Below, one piece after another: positions 26,085 through 36,705 of a DNA stretch of 64,000 nt. Source of the DNA: Delphinus delphis. Lineage: Eukaryota > Chordata > Mammalia > Artiodactyla > Delphinidae. The notes below the pieces were generated by a model. That model was not told where the DNA came from and did no database searches. It saw nothing but the letters and a program-made list of their open reading frames with translations. The position numbers and the translations under genes are program-made. The stretch lies in contig NC_082696.1 of NCBI RefSeq assembly GCF_949987515.2, forward strand, positions 61,636,447 to 61,700,446. Direction: 5' to 3'. Within the stretch, counting starts at the first letter, position 1, and the number at the start of each line of letters is the position of its first letter.

Positions 26085-26760
26085 AATTTTAACAATATAC
26101 TTCCAAATTATCTCAGTGCCAATTTTAAATTGGAATGCCTTTTCCTCACTGATTTGAAATGTCATTGCTACTGTGGATTAAATACTTGTATATACTGGAA
26201 CTTTTTTCTTGATCTTATTTTTCCCTTTTGATTCTAAGTCAGTACCTCACTGTCTTACTATAGAATTGTTGTGTGCCTTGGTATCTCGTAGTACAAATTT
26301 GTTTTTTCCTTATTTTTTCAAAATTCTCTTGATCCATATTAAGCATTTCACCTTTAAAAAACTCTTGGCAGTGTTTTTAGTTCGGACTGAATTATATTTA
26401 TATATTTCTGAGATTTATGCTCTTCAGCCTACACACATTCTGAATATCTACATCATCTGGTTAATTTTTTTTATTATTAGAGAGAAACCATTTTTATCCC
26501 TAATAATATTTACATTCTCACTTAAAGTTTACTTTGTAGGATTTTATTATAGGCATACTAACTCTTTCTCTCTATATACCTGTATCTTGTTATTACCTAA
26601 AACTCTGCCTACACCTTTTTTGTGACTTAGAGTATCTGCAGATATTGCTTTGCTATCCATCTCAGAATCGTCTCCTTTCAACTGGCAAGTGTATTCTCCA
26701 TTTACATTCATTATTGATACATTTAATTTCATTTCATCCATGATATTTTGTATGGATATG
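26085..26760 (-). mobile_element. Degenerate L1/HAL1-like LINE, antisense
   Basis: The order 'ctcactgtcttactatagaa' (family 'tactgttttaattactgtagc'), then 'gtagtacaaatttg', 'ttcaaaattctcttgatcca' and, later, 'catttacattcattattgat' follows the antisense strand of an old LINE-1 ORF2 segment. It is highly diverged. The 138-codon plus frame across it (26209-26625) is antisense to the element and not a gene. Confidence 0.4.
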
Positions 26761-27779
26761 CTTCCAAAGTGGTTTTATGTTTTTTGCCAAGAAGTCCAGG
26801 TATATTACTGGTCCAAATATATTAGGAGGGGTAACCTTTTCTTAAGGCATTTCCCTAAGCTTAGGTATTATCAATTCTAAACTCTGATGTTTAGGAGATA
26901 AAATGAATTCTCAAGGAAACCTCCCCCTACGCCCCTACGCTAATTACCCCTGGTAATTAGCCAGAGACATATGAATACTTGGGTCCTTAAAGACAGACAC
27001 TGCCTTTTCTACCTTTCTACCGAAATTGTACTCCTTTCAGGGCGTAGCTTTATGTCAAAGGTCTCAATTCCAGCTCCCATGTTACTGTATACAAAGGCTG
27101 TACTCTTGTCTCCCTGTGGGAATTACATCTTTTCAATCCACAAATTGCTGAGACAAGCACCCTCTCACACCCCAAGCAGCTATGAATTATCATTGCCTTT
27201 TGACACATGAAGATTTCTCTTTCTTTTCTGTAAATTCAGCTATGTTTTAAGTTATTTTAGCAAAAGGGATTTAGAGTATCATGAACTGTCATTCCTAGAA
27301 TCTGAAGCTTCTTTTGTTTTTGCTTTATAATACTTTTTAAAGTCAAAATGTATACAATACATGACATAAATTATCTCCTGAATGAATGAAACTATCTAAA
27401 CTTGTATTTTTCTATCTGCAGTCTAGGTATCTCATTGCTTCCATTCAATTATAAACTCCCTGATTCTGTGGTACAATATTATTTATAAGATGATCAAAAA
27501 CTAGATTTGCTAGTAGAGAAATATTTGATGTGACTTTATTTAAGTTTTGATTAGAGCACTCTTTTAGTCAAAACAAAAGAGTTTAGAGCTACAAAATGCT
27601 GTATCATAGATATTTGATGCTACTGATGGACAAGCCATGCTTTATGAACTAGATATTTGCTCAGATACTTTTGAGAATCTAGTGATAGCCACTGTTTAAA
27701 AGTCCCCAAAGATTTGTTTTCTTCAACAATACTTCTAGTCAGTTAACAGGAATTTTTCACTCTTTACATTAACAATTTT
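26761..27779. other. Unannotated sequence
   Basis: No gene or confident repeat recognised. Confidence 0.45.
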
Positions 27780-27793
27780 AAAAGCAAAAGAAT
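27780..27793 (+). repeat. Target-site duplication, left copy (CHR-1 SINE)
   Basis: 'aaaagcaaaagaat' is repeated exactly at 28123-28136, on the other side of the SINE. Confidence 0.9.
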
Positions 27794-28122
27794 TGGGACT
27801 TTCCTGGTGGTGCAGTGGTTAAGAATCTGCCTGCCAGTGCAGGGGACATGGGTTTGAGCCCTGGTCCTGGCAGATCTCACATGTCGCGGAGCAACTAAGC
27901 CCACGAGCCACAACTACTGAGCCTGCGCTCTGGAGCCCACGAGCCACAACTACTGAAGCCCACGTGCCTAGAGCCCATGCTCCACAACAAGAGAAGCCAC
28001 CGCAGTGAGAAGCCTGCACACCACAACGAAGAGTAGCCCCCGCTCGCTGCAACTAGAGAAAGCCCACATGCAGCAACAAAGACCCGACGCTGCCAAAAAT
28101 AAATAAATAAATGCATTTAAAA
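27794..28122 (+). mobile_element. CHR-1 type tRNA-derived SINE
   Basis: A complete cetartiodactyl SINE of about 330 bp. The tRNA-like head runs 'gggactttcctggtggtgca' with an A-box-like 'tggtgcagtgg', and the B-box region is decayed to 'gggtttgagccc' from the usual ggttcgagccc. The body contains reiterated 'agccacaactactga' units, then 'gaagagtagcccccgctcgc'. The tail is (AAAT)n followed by A-rich sequence. RNA polymerase III would drive the intact family and L1 machinery mobilises it. The element has lost several CpGs. Perfect 14-bp duplications flank it. Minus frames of 73 and 77 codons inside it are meaningless. Confidence 0.93.
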
Positions 28123-28136
28123 AAAAGCAAAAGAAT
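28123..28136 (+). repeat. Target-site duplication, right copy (CHR-1 SINE)
   Basis: Identical to 27780-27793. It marks the integration site. Confidence 0.9.
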
Positions 28137-29541
28137 AGAAACTTTCATCAGTTTCTTAATCCATCAAAACTGCCCAGGAGGAAAAAAAGCCTTTTAAAGT
28201 AGGCTATAATAATTTTCACTCAATCCTGCAATAGGAAAAGAACGCAAATTAGACATAAAAAAATCCCTTTCAACTTTTGAGCACAATTTTAAAATGAAAG
28301 TTTTATTCTGAATTTGAAATTTGCCAAGGTCTGTGGCTGAGTTTCAGATACCCACTTCCCTTCTTGGCAGTATATAATTTGGAAATCAGAAGTCTGCACA
28401 TTCGAGATATTTCCAGGCTCAGCGTGTCAAAAAGACAAGATGGCATATGGTGCAGTAAAAGGGATTTCTCACATTCAAGAACACATTTCAGCTTCCAAAA
28501 CATAAAAAATAAATAAGTGCTTTTTCAAATTCATAAAAGAAATAATAAGAATTTTGCCCCAATATTACAGACATATCAAAGTTAAGCAGCAAGATGTTTG
28601 AGTCTGTCACTGCCTGCAAGCTTTCCACTAAATGGATAAGTTCAAATTTCAGGATTGTTATATTAACTTTGGCATAAAAATGTTTCCTTCTTTGGCAAAG
28701 ATGACAGTATTCCCCCTCAAAGAAAAATTATAGTCTAATTAAAGTATACAATTTGATGTTTTTATACCAACGTTTTCCTGGGGAGTTTCTTCAGTATTCC
28801 ACTTGCTAATTTTAAGTTCAGTGGATCAGAGTGTGAAGGCAATTGACTCGGTGGAGACAATCAAGATAATTTATTCTGTTTATTTAACTTGGTCAGTTTT
28901 TTTATCCTGACTGATTGATATAAAGACAGAAGTTGATATATTCTAGAGTCTTACTACACTAGTTCTTTTATTTATTGGTTTTGTGAGCATGTTGATAAAT
29001 GCTATCACTTCAAGTGTTGCAGAATAAATAAGTAGTTACAAATTAAATCAATCAACTTTGTTACCTCTTTCTGATCAAATATTAGCAGAGGAAATAATAT
29101 TTACTAAAGAGTGGAAGATTGAGCATGCTTATCAATTTCCACTGTTTATTATTATGTATTATCAATTATTTCATTAGTGTACTTAAAAAATATTTTCTTC
29201 TTAATTGCAGAATAACTTAGCTGACAACATTGCTGGACTGATTTGGGAGGATTATGCAGAGAAATCCTGCAAGTTTAACAAGAAAGTTTTATGAAGTTGC
29301 TCATATGAATCATTGTTCATTATTTAGATTTATACATGGGATATCATTGTGTGACAGTTTCTTTAGAATATGAGTGCAAGACTAAACACATTTGGAGAAT
29401 GACATAAAGTTATCAAAGAAAGTAGCATATTGTAAAAAATCATTTTATAAAGCTGTTTTCCAAACTGTCAGATTATAGAAAGCATTTGTACATGGGTAGA
29501 AGAGAATTTTTTCCATATCTTTATAAATAAATATTAAAATA
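28137..29541. other. Unannotated sequence
   Basis: Mostly AT-rich unique sequence. At 29211-29294 a short frame follows a plausible splice acceptor (see findings), but there is no support for a gene. Confidence 0.4.
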
Positions 29542-29572
29542 TTTATTTAAATATTATAAATATTTAAATAAA
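29542..29572. repeat. Perfect AT inverted repeat (hairpin/cruciform-prone)
   Basis: A 14-base arm at 29542-29555 ('tttatttaaatatt') is the exact reverse complement of 29559-29572, with a 3-base loop. The surrounding 29521-29605 is almost pure A+T. Confidence 0.9.
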
Positions 29573-30544
29573 ATATTATAAATAAATATTATATATATTT
29601 ATTTTAAGGTAATAAGAAATAAACTGTAAACTTTTAAAATGTCTCACTTTCCTAAGCTATAAAATATAGAATTTGAGTCCCAAAGTGGCTCCTAATCTTA
29701 AGGCACTAATACTCTAGATTCTGAATTGTTCATAGGCTTTGTTAAAGACAAAAATCTATTTATCACCACCTCCGAATGAGGGGAGGAAAAGGTAAAATAA
29801 ATGTGTAGGTCTGGATAACAAAGCTTTAGTCACTTAATCCATGTGGGCTTCACATTTTATTCACAAGAGTCATTTATTATTGCTATCATAGCTAAATTTT
29901 AACACCCTGAGCTCTGAAAGAGAAGTGTAGTATCAAAGTAAGATACTTGCTAACATAAGTTATAAATTCTTTTAGAATTAATATGGCATTCATGTTAGAT
30001 AATTTTTTTGTAGGAATCACCCCCAGTCATTATTTCCCTCAGTTTTGAGTAGACAAAATATGTCTAACTTACATTTGAGATCATAATTTGGCCCATCAAC
30101 TAGAAATAGAGAAAATCAGATCTTCATTAGTACGTGTAACATTGTTACCAAATATCCAACACTATTCTCCAAGCTTACTGTACCCCTTCTATGATGATTT
30201 TTATGCCTAACTTTATATTTAAGTTTTCACAAGTAACAGACCAGAAAAATATATGCTTCACCTTTATATTCAGGTTACATATTATTAATAGACTCTTCCT
30301 CATAAGAGCCCCTGTTCCCTGATGATATCTGGCAAAACAGATTGAGGTGTTTGAAAAATCATCCACCTATGTGAATACTTAACTAGTCTCAATTTCAGAA
30401 TAACTTACCACTGTTTAAAATTCAAGAGTTTATACCATGAAAATATCTAGAGTTATCCATGGAGGGAGGTATACTTATAGCCCTTATTACCACCTAGGCT
30501 ATTCAAGATTTTTTTTTTTTTTTTTTTTTTTTTACTGCAGTTGT
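29573..30544. other. Unannotated AT-rich sequence with a poly-T run
   Basis: Includes a 25-base T run at 30509-30533, possibly the tail of an antisense retroposon whose body is not recognisable. No gene seen. Confidence 0.45.
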
Positions 30545-30690
30545 TTATTTTTGTCCACACTCAATGCAATGTCAGTTGCTGAGGGTAGAGGTTTTGTCAC
30601 TTATGTTCCCACCTGTTTCACCATGGTTAGGACACTTCCTGGAATATCATTGGTGTTCTCTAAATGTTAATTGAGTTAATAAAGAATAAA
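30545..30690 (+). mobile_element. L2 3' end fragment
   Basis: The run 'gagggtagaggttttgtcac', 'cctggaatatcattggtgtt', 'ctctaaatgttaattgagtt' parallels the L2 terminus (agggcagggac..., cctggcacatagtaggtgct, caataaatgtttgttgaa). Confidence 0.5.
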
Positions 30691-30789
30691 GTTTTTATGC
30701 ATATGAGCAACTAGCTATCTGAAAGTTTGATTCAGTTAACTCTATCAATGTTTGAAGGTGCCCTTTCAGTTGTGCCTTAACCAACATTT

Positions 30790-30861
30790 GGTACCTCTCC
30801 GCCCCCAAACACATACACATTCTTTGGTTCCTCTCCGCCCCCAAACACATACACATTCTTT
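30790..30861 (+). repeat. Tandem duplication, 2 x 36 bp
   Basis: 30790-30825 and 30826-30861 are the same 36-base unit ('...ctctccgcccccaaacac...'), differing at one base (ggtacc versus ggttcc). It directly abuts a tetranucleotide repeat. Confidence 0.95.
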
Positions 30862-30902
30862 GTCGGTCTGTCTGTCTGTCTATCTATCTATCTGTCTATC
30901 TC
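30862..30902 (+). repeat. (GTCT)/(ATCT) tetranucleotide microsatellite
   Basis: 'ggtctgtctgtctgtc' followed by 'tatctatctatctgtctatc'. Confidence 0.9.
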
Positions 30903-31317
30903 CACAAAGCTAATAGGAATAAAGTAATGGAATAAGATTAGGACACTTTCATTACATACTTTGGATTTCATTACAGTACTCTGGATGAGTGGGGTCTTGA
31001 GTAGCTAAAGAGTTGCTGAAGTCTGAAAGAAGAGAAACACAGGAAGGGAGCAAAGACGAACATAGAAGAGACAGGTAGAGGACAATAGTGAACAACAATA
31101 AAAATTAGATTTGGGGAAGCTATTTTAGCCAAGAACTGAGAAGGACATTGGAATATCACATTTGCCCCACATCACTGATGACATTTTGTACCTTTTCTGC
31201 AGTGTGCTCTGAGAACTAGCACAACAAGAGGGAACTTCATTTTCACAATATGTGTCTGGGAGTAGAGAAAGCAGATCACAAATAAGACACCATGATTAAG
31301 TCGGGGTAGTGAGATAA

Positions 31318-31460
31318 TGGATTATGGTTTTAAATGAATTATCTCATTCAATTCTCACCAGAACTCTTTGAATTAGCTTCTATTATTAGTATGTAAGTAC
31401 CTTGCCCTAGGACTCAAAGCTAGAGCCTAAACTTTTAAGTTCTAAGTTATTCTAGATTCA
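31318..31460 (+). mobile_element. MIR SINE fragment
   Basis: 'aattatctcattcaattctc' and 'accagaactctttgaattag' match the MIR core, then 'agtaccttgccctaggactc' and 'agctagagcctaa' match its 3' part. The middle 'cccattttacagatgag' portion is missing. Confidence 0.6.
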
Positions 31461-31556
31461 TGAAACATCCATTCCTTTTATTTTTAGACTAACATATTTT
31501 CTCTCTTCTCTTCCATCCTCTATGTCTCTCTTTTTCTATCCTTATCTAACTATTCA

Positions 31557-31573
31557 GCCATCCATCCATCCAT
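31557..31573 (+). repeat. (TCCA)n short tetranucleotide run
   Basis: About four copies of 'atcc'. Confidence 0.7.
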
Positions 31574-31662
31574 ATATACATCCTAAGTGAGTAATTCATG
31601 GACTCATGAAGAATGTATGCAAAACAATCAAAAGTTATGCTTACTCTAAATCTGAGTGCCTG

Positions 31663-31840
31663 AGGGAATTCCCTGGCAGTCTAGTGGTTTGCACTCAGTG
31701 CTTTCACTGCCGTGGGCCTGGGTTCAATCCCTGGTCAGGGAACTAAGCTCCCACAGCCGGTGTGGCGTGGCAATCAATCAATATAAATAAATCAATATAA
31801 ATAAATAAATACAAATAAATACAAATAAATAAAAATAAAT
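31663..31840 (+). mobile_element. Short tRNA-derived SINE (CHR/Bov-tA type) with (AAAT)n-rich tail
   Basis: A tRNA-like head: 'gggaattccctggcagtcta' with an A-box-like region 'tctagtggttt', then 'gggttcaatccctgg' (a B-box match) and 'gggaactaagctcccacagc'. After a short body comes an extended tail of 'ataaataaat' variants. Target-site duplications are imperfect: 'aaatctgag' at 31648-31656 and again at 31841-31849, with decay beyond. This is a different subfamily from the copies at 27.8, 33.0 and 48.4 kb. Confidence 0.85.
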
Positions 31841-31849
31841 AAATCTGAG

Positions 31850-33032
31850 CACTTGTGCTTCATTTAAATAAAATGTTATTTGTTTATAGTAGATACTATG
31901 ATAGATACCCACTTTTAATGTGCCCTTCGATGATTAGCCTACATCAGTTATGGTAGCTTAAATCCATCATCTTTACCAGTGATTGATTTCCAGTTTGATA
32001 GAATTTAAACTATTAGGGCCAATAAGAGACTAAGGAAAAAAAAATTCTCCAGGATTTTGGTAAAAATAAACAAGTAGCTCTCACTCCTACTCCATTAAAA
32101 CAAAGATACTTCCCTCTTTATTGCTAAAAACTAACACTGGGTGAAGTCAACACTTGTCTAGCAAAGGAAATATATAAGAGATTGAAATACAAATATAGAT
32201 GTAGCGATAGAGATGAGAGAGACAGAGAGAGAGCTAGCTTAGAACTGGCACTTAAAAGTCACTCAATAAAGGCTAAACATAGTAAATGATGATTAGGATG
32301 ATCCATTGGGTTAGGGGATAGTCTCTACCCTGACACAGAATGCTTAGTGAGAGGGGCATGGGTCCCTGTGGAAGGAACATTTAATTCCTTGTAATGGGAA
32401 TAAATCCATTACAAACTTTAGACATTAAGATTGAATTTTAAACTAAAAGTGTTTGAATGACTATTGGGTTAAACTGGGATATTATTATTGGTAAGTCTCT
32501 CGCTATTCAATGCTTTTGAGACTCAATAAAACAACATTGGTAGCAGTTACTACAATAAAATAAAATGAAATAAATATCCCATATTATACATAACTGAGTT
32601 GTGATTACTTACCACATCTTGTAACAATTTCAAATATAAATCATTATTCATATTTCTAATGATATGTACCCTCAGTTATTTATCAGTTGATTTCCATACA
32701 TCTAAAATTACTATTGGTTGCAGAACAAATTTATATTAAAGGATCACAAACTTAGTGAAATTTTAGGGCAAAGGTTATTGAGTACTGCATTTACAATGTG
32801 TAAATTACTGCTAAATTGAATGGTTGAATACGTTTTAATCAAAGGAAGAAGTATTATAAGTCATTTACCTGGTACCACAATGGGCAAAAAATAGATCTAA
32901 ATGGACTTTGATCAATTTAGTCATAATTTAATCATAGTTTCATTCTTCAACAGAATATCAAGCAAAAAATGAAGTTTAGCTTGTCATACAAGGCTCAATG
33001 GATCCTGCCTATTGCCTGATCTCACATATTTC
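31850..33032. other. Unannotated AT-rich sequence
   Basis: No gene recognised. A short (GA)-rich run lies at 32214-32232. Confidence 0.5.
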
Positions 33033-33046
33033 CCTCACAAATTCTT
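33033..33046 (+). repeat. Target-site duplication, left copy (CHR-2 SINE)
   Basis: 'cctcacaaattctt' recurs at 33258-33271. Confidence 0.85.
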
Positions 33047-33257
33047 TTTTTTTTTTTTTTTTTTTTGCGGTACGCGGGCCTCTCACTGTTGTGGCCTCTC
33101 CTGTTGTGGAGCACAGGCTCCAGACGCACAGGCTCAGCAGCCATGGCTCACGGGCCCAGCCGCTCCGCAGCATGTGGGATCTTCCCGGACCGGGACACGA
33201 ACCCGTGTCCCCTGCATCGGCAGGCGGACTCTCAACCACTGTGCCACCAGGGAAGCC
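33047..33257 (-). mobile_element. CHR-2 type cetacean SINE, antisense, full length
   Basis: On the plus strand it begins with the poly-T complement of the A tail, then 'gcggtacgcgggcctctcac'. It continues through 'catggctcacgggcccagcc' and ends with 'ccaccagggaagccc', the complement of the tRNA-like start. The B-box complement is in 'gggacacgaacccgtgtccc'. It retains many CpGs, indicating relative youth. Flanking duplications are perfect. Several frames of 84-136 codons on both strands cross this element and are artefacts of it. CHR-2 copies of this type are, from general knowledge, characteristic of whales and dolphins. Confidence 0.95.
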
Positions 33258-33271
33258 CCTCACAAATTCTT
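33258..33271 (+). repeat. Target-site duplication, right copy (CHR-2 SINE)
   Basis: Identical to 33033-33046. Confidence 0.85.
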
Positions 33272-33424
33272 TGTTCTAAAAAAGCAAAGTTTCAGAATTG
33301 CTTTTTTTCTTTGGGTTAATTTTCCTTTCTTTTTTTTTTTTTCTTACTCTCTTATCGCATCTTCTTATAAACTTTTCCTCCTTCCTAGGCTGATTAGGTG
33401 CCATTCATATATATCTCTATAGCA

Positions 33425-33620
33425 TCCAGTGCCTTCCATTATAATAGATTTTATCATGCTGCACAGTACTACTGTGGTTTTCCCACTAAAATGGAAGCTG
33501 CTTGATGATAGAATTCTGTTAAACTCTTCATCCCTAACACATCCTACAGGGCCTAGCATATGGTACAAACTCAGTAAATATTTGTTGAGTGACTGTGTAA
33601 ATAAAGTTAGACACCAATAA
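33425..33620 (+). mobile_element. L2 3' end
   Basis: Good match to the L2 tail: 'aaatggaagctgcttgatga' (family taagctccatgagg), 'acagggcctagcatatggta' and 'aactcagtaaatatttgttg' followed by 'agtgactg'. Confidence 0.75.
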
Positions 33621-36035
33621 ATGCCCTGTGTATCAATAAAGAAAGAGAACTAAAGCCATCATTTTAATTTTGGTTCCATATATTTTGTTGTTATTAAATA
33701 AGCTTCAAAAATATTATTTTGAACTTCCTAAGTAGAATAAACACTATCCTTAAACAATTATAGAGTGACAATTATATTCCTAAAGTTTATATTTAAAATA
33801 TTTCATAAAAATATGTCAATGCCTGAAAATGTTAGAGCAGATCTGATTCTCTCATTCCATAATTTTAAAATGGAGAAAAAGACATCATTGTCTACTTAAT
33901 CAAAGAATATAGCTGAGAAATACACATGGAAAAGCAGACATCTAAAAAGCAACATATAAGCAGAACTGTTGTATACATTAAGGAATTAATCACTATTTAC
34001 TTCAACAAACAGAAAAAATTCTTTGTAGCTACCAGGACAGAAGGAAGAACTAAAGGATCAAGCTTATGGACAGTAACCATAAAAGCTGAAATACATGCAT
34101 CATCTCTCTTAGACATTGACACTGGATGATTCAATCCAAATTACCTCTGGGTCTGTACTCATGATTAACATTCTTGGGAAAGGAAATCTGACTAGTCTAC
34201 CTCTGAAGTTAGGAGAAATGTGGTTTTGTGATTGGCAAACCAAAATCAAGTGGCTTGCTGTGTATGTTTGCTGGGGAGAAGGAATAATTTCCCCAAAGTT
34301 CACAGACCAGACCAAACACAAAAAAAGAGTCAAAACCAAAACCAGACTATACCCACCATATTCATTTAAACTCTTACACTTTGTATATGTCTTTTTTTTT
34401 CAATCCTGTAGCAAAAGAAGAAAGCAATTGGTATAAATAGTCCATAGAGTTAATTGTTGGATTGATATTTCAAAGGTAGACTATGCATTGAAGACTTTTA
34501 CTCATTTTTCAATTAAAATTAGCTAATCTCCAGGAAAGTTATCTTTCTCTTATAACAGTCTACCAGAAGAATCAAAAAATAGAAACTATTTCTATTTCAA
34601 CAGACAGAATTTGGTATTATAAAAGATTGGTTACAAATATGTTTGGAAGATTAAAAACAAAAAAGAATTATTGAAATAACAAAGTAGTAATAACTGCAGG
34701 AAGGGGACATTACCCATTCAGTTGGAGAAACAAAGGGGAGGTTAGAATCCAGAATCTTAGAGGAGGGTGGCCTTCTAGACTCAGATTGGAGGCAGGTTCT
34801 ACCTGGCTGTGAGAGTTGACTGAAGCTGGTTCTGGGCGCACCCGATGAAGCAAGGGTGAAGGGACATTACTGTGCTGGGAGGGCCAACGAGCAAAAGGAC
34901 AAGGGAAAGTCTCTTGTTTCCTTACTATACATTCTCCCTCATATGTCTCTCTTGATGAAAGAAAACTGAAGCCCCAGCTTACAAAAAGAGGGTAGCAGAG
35001 TGAGAGATGAGAGTGTTAAAGCTGAGAGACAGTAGCTTCATAACCAGTACACATATCATCACATGTTGTGAAACTGCTATGTTTTCTACATTAGGCCTTA
35101 CTTTAGTGGCATTTTAATTTGATATTGTTAATTACATGTTACTTTGTGTAATACTGTTAGTATACACAGAATGCCAGTAATGTTTATGTGAATTTAGTCT
35201 TTGTTTTGGTTAACAAGTTATCTAGAGCATTCCTAACTTTTTGACTAGGTAATAGTTTCATAACAAATTCATGTTTCTTTGGCTCTAGTAAATAAAGCCA
35301 ACATTATACATTTTGTTGCCTTTTTTAAAAATCTTCCATTAAGACGGAGGATACTATCTGTAGGCCTGCCACGCCGGATGTGGCCCATTAGCCACAGGAA
35401 AAAATAGAAAGAAGTGTGTGGAATGGATCAGCCCAAATTCATCATGACCACTAAAAAACAACACAAAGCAAATATCCTATTAGTGATGTGGCAAGAGCTT
35501 GATCATTGCGAGTGAAGGATGGCATCTTAATGAATATATATATAAAGGCCGTTCTCAAATCCACATATTTCAAATTAACAGCAGTCAGTCAATTACATGC
35601 ATGATGTTGACTTGCTTTGCTATTGCCCTTGACAAGGCTGGAATCATACAAATGAAACTGAGGCAGATTTATGATGGATTTGGAGTATATTCCTAATGTA
35701 AATCATAGCAAATAATTTATTTTTGTGATACACAGAGCCATGCCTTACTCAAAATAACCAACTCTAAATTAGGCACAAATAATGACTAAGCAGATACAGA
35801 TGTGAACAAACAAACAACAAGAGCAAAAGCAAAAACCCTAAGCTCAATAAAATGGGAAGGCATTGAACAGGAAATCTTGTCATTTAACCCATCATTACAT
35901 AACGGATTTTTCTAAAGTAAGGTGATACATTTTCTGAAGTCAATTGTAAAAAGTGACTCCAAAAAAATACAAGAAACAATGGTAGCACTGCTAGAAAAAA
36001 TAACAGATACAGGAACTTATACAGCCTAAATGCAA
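33621..36035. other. Unannotated sequence
   Basis: About 2.4 kb without a supported feature. 34690-35060 is somewhat richer in G+C and purines and may be an old repeat I cannot name. The 106-codon plus frame at 34116-34436 has no recognisable motif. Confidence 0.4.
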
Positions 36036-36526
36036 AAATGCCAAATAACCCAATTAAAAAATGAGCAAAGGGCTTAAACAGCTTTTTTTTTTTTTCCAAA
36101 AAATACATACCAATATCCAACAGGTACATAAAAAGGTGCTCCACATCTCTAGTCATCAGGCAAATGCAAATCAAAACCACAGCGAGGTATCAATTCATAT
36201 CTGTTAGGAAGTCTATTCTCATAAAGACAAGAGATACACAGATGCTGGTGAAGATGTTGAAAAAAGTGAAACTTTGTGCACTATTGGTGGAAACGTAAAC
36301 TAGTACAGCCATTATGGAAAACGGTATGGAGGTTCCTGGAGAAACTAAAAATAGAACTTCCATATGATCTAGAAATCCCACTTCTGGGTATAAATCCAAG
36401 GGAAACAAAACCACTGTCTTGAAGAGATATCTGTACCCCCATGATTATTGCAGCACTATTCAGAATAACCAAGGTATGGAAACAACCTAAGTGTCTGTTG
36501 ATAGATGAACCGGTAAAGAAAATGTA

Positions 36527-36567
<41 letters not shown>

Positions 36568-36705
36568 TATCACACACACACACACTCAATGGAATATTAT
36601 TCAGCTTTAAAAAAAGAAAGTCTTGTCATTCCAGACAACATGCATGAAACTGGAGGATACTATGCTACGTGAAATTCACTTACATGTGAATATATGTGAA
36701 TATAA
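36036..36705 (+). mobile_element. Old L1 fragment: ORF2 C-terminal region
   Basis: A 5'-truncated, diverged L1 in sense orientation. Clear landmarks are 'ccaattaaaaaatgagcaaa' (family 'aatgggcaaaggac'), 'gtgctccacatctctagtca', 'ttggtggaaacgtaaactag', 'cagccattatggaaaacggt', 'attgcagcactattcagaat' and 'caatggaatattattcagct'. Frames are broken. It is older and more diverged than the L1 at 38.7-45.0 kb. A (AT)n/(AC)n microsatellite has grown inside it, and the region between 'gtgaaat' and 'cacttacatg' near 36673 has collapsed. Confidence 0.85.
36526..36586. repeat. Compound (AC)/(AT)/(AC) microsatellite
   Basis: 'aacacacatatatatatata' runs into 'tatacacacacacatatcac' and '(ac)n'. It sits where L1 normally has a short 'acacatatatacaatgg' sequence, so it probably expanded from the element itself. 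Confidence 0.9.

Noticed and set aside
26209..26625. 138-codon frame with hydrophobic, membrane-like content
   Set aside because: It is T-rich and runs antisense across degenerate L1/HAL1-like sequence. The apparent hydrophobicity comes from T-rich codons.
27819..28116. Minus frames rich in G, S, C and W repeats
   Set aside because: They are translations of the CHR-1 SINE's internal repeats.
27794..28122. Possible tRNA gene
   Set aside because: A- and B-box-like sequences occur only as the head of a tRNA-derived SINE. No tRNA fold is retained.
30790..30902. Possible CRISPR-like direct repeat
   Set aside because: Two adjacent 36-bp copies without spacers in mammalian DNA are a tandem duplication.
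33009..33422. Several frames of 84-136 codons on both strands
   Set aside because: They are translations of the CHR-2 SINE and its poly-T run.
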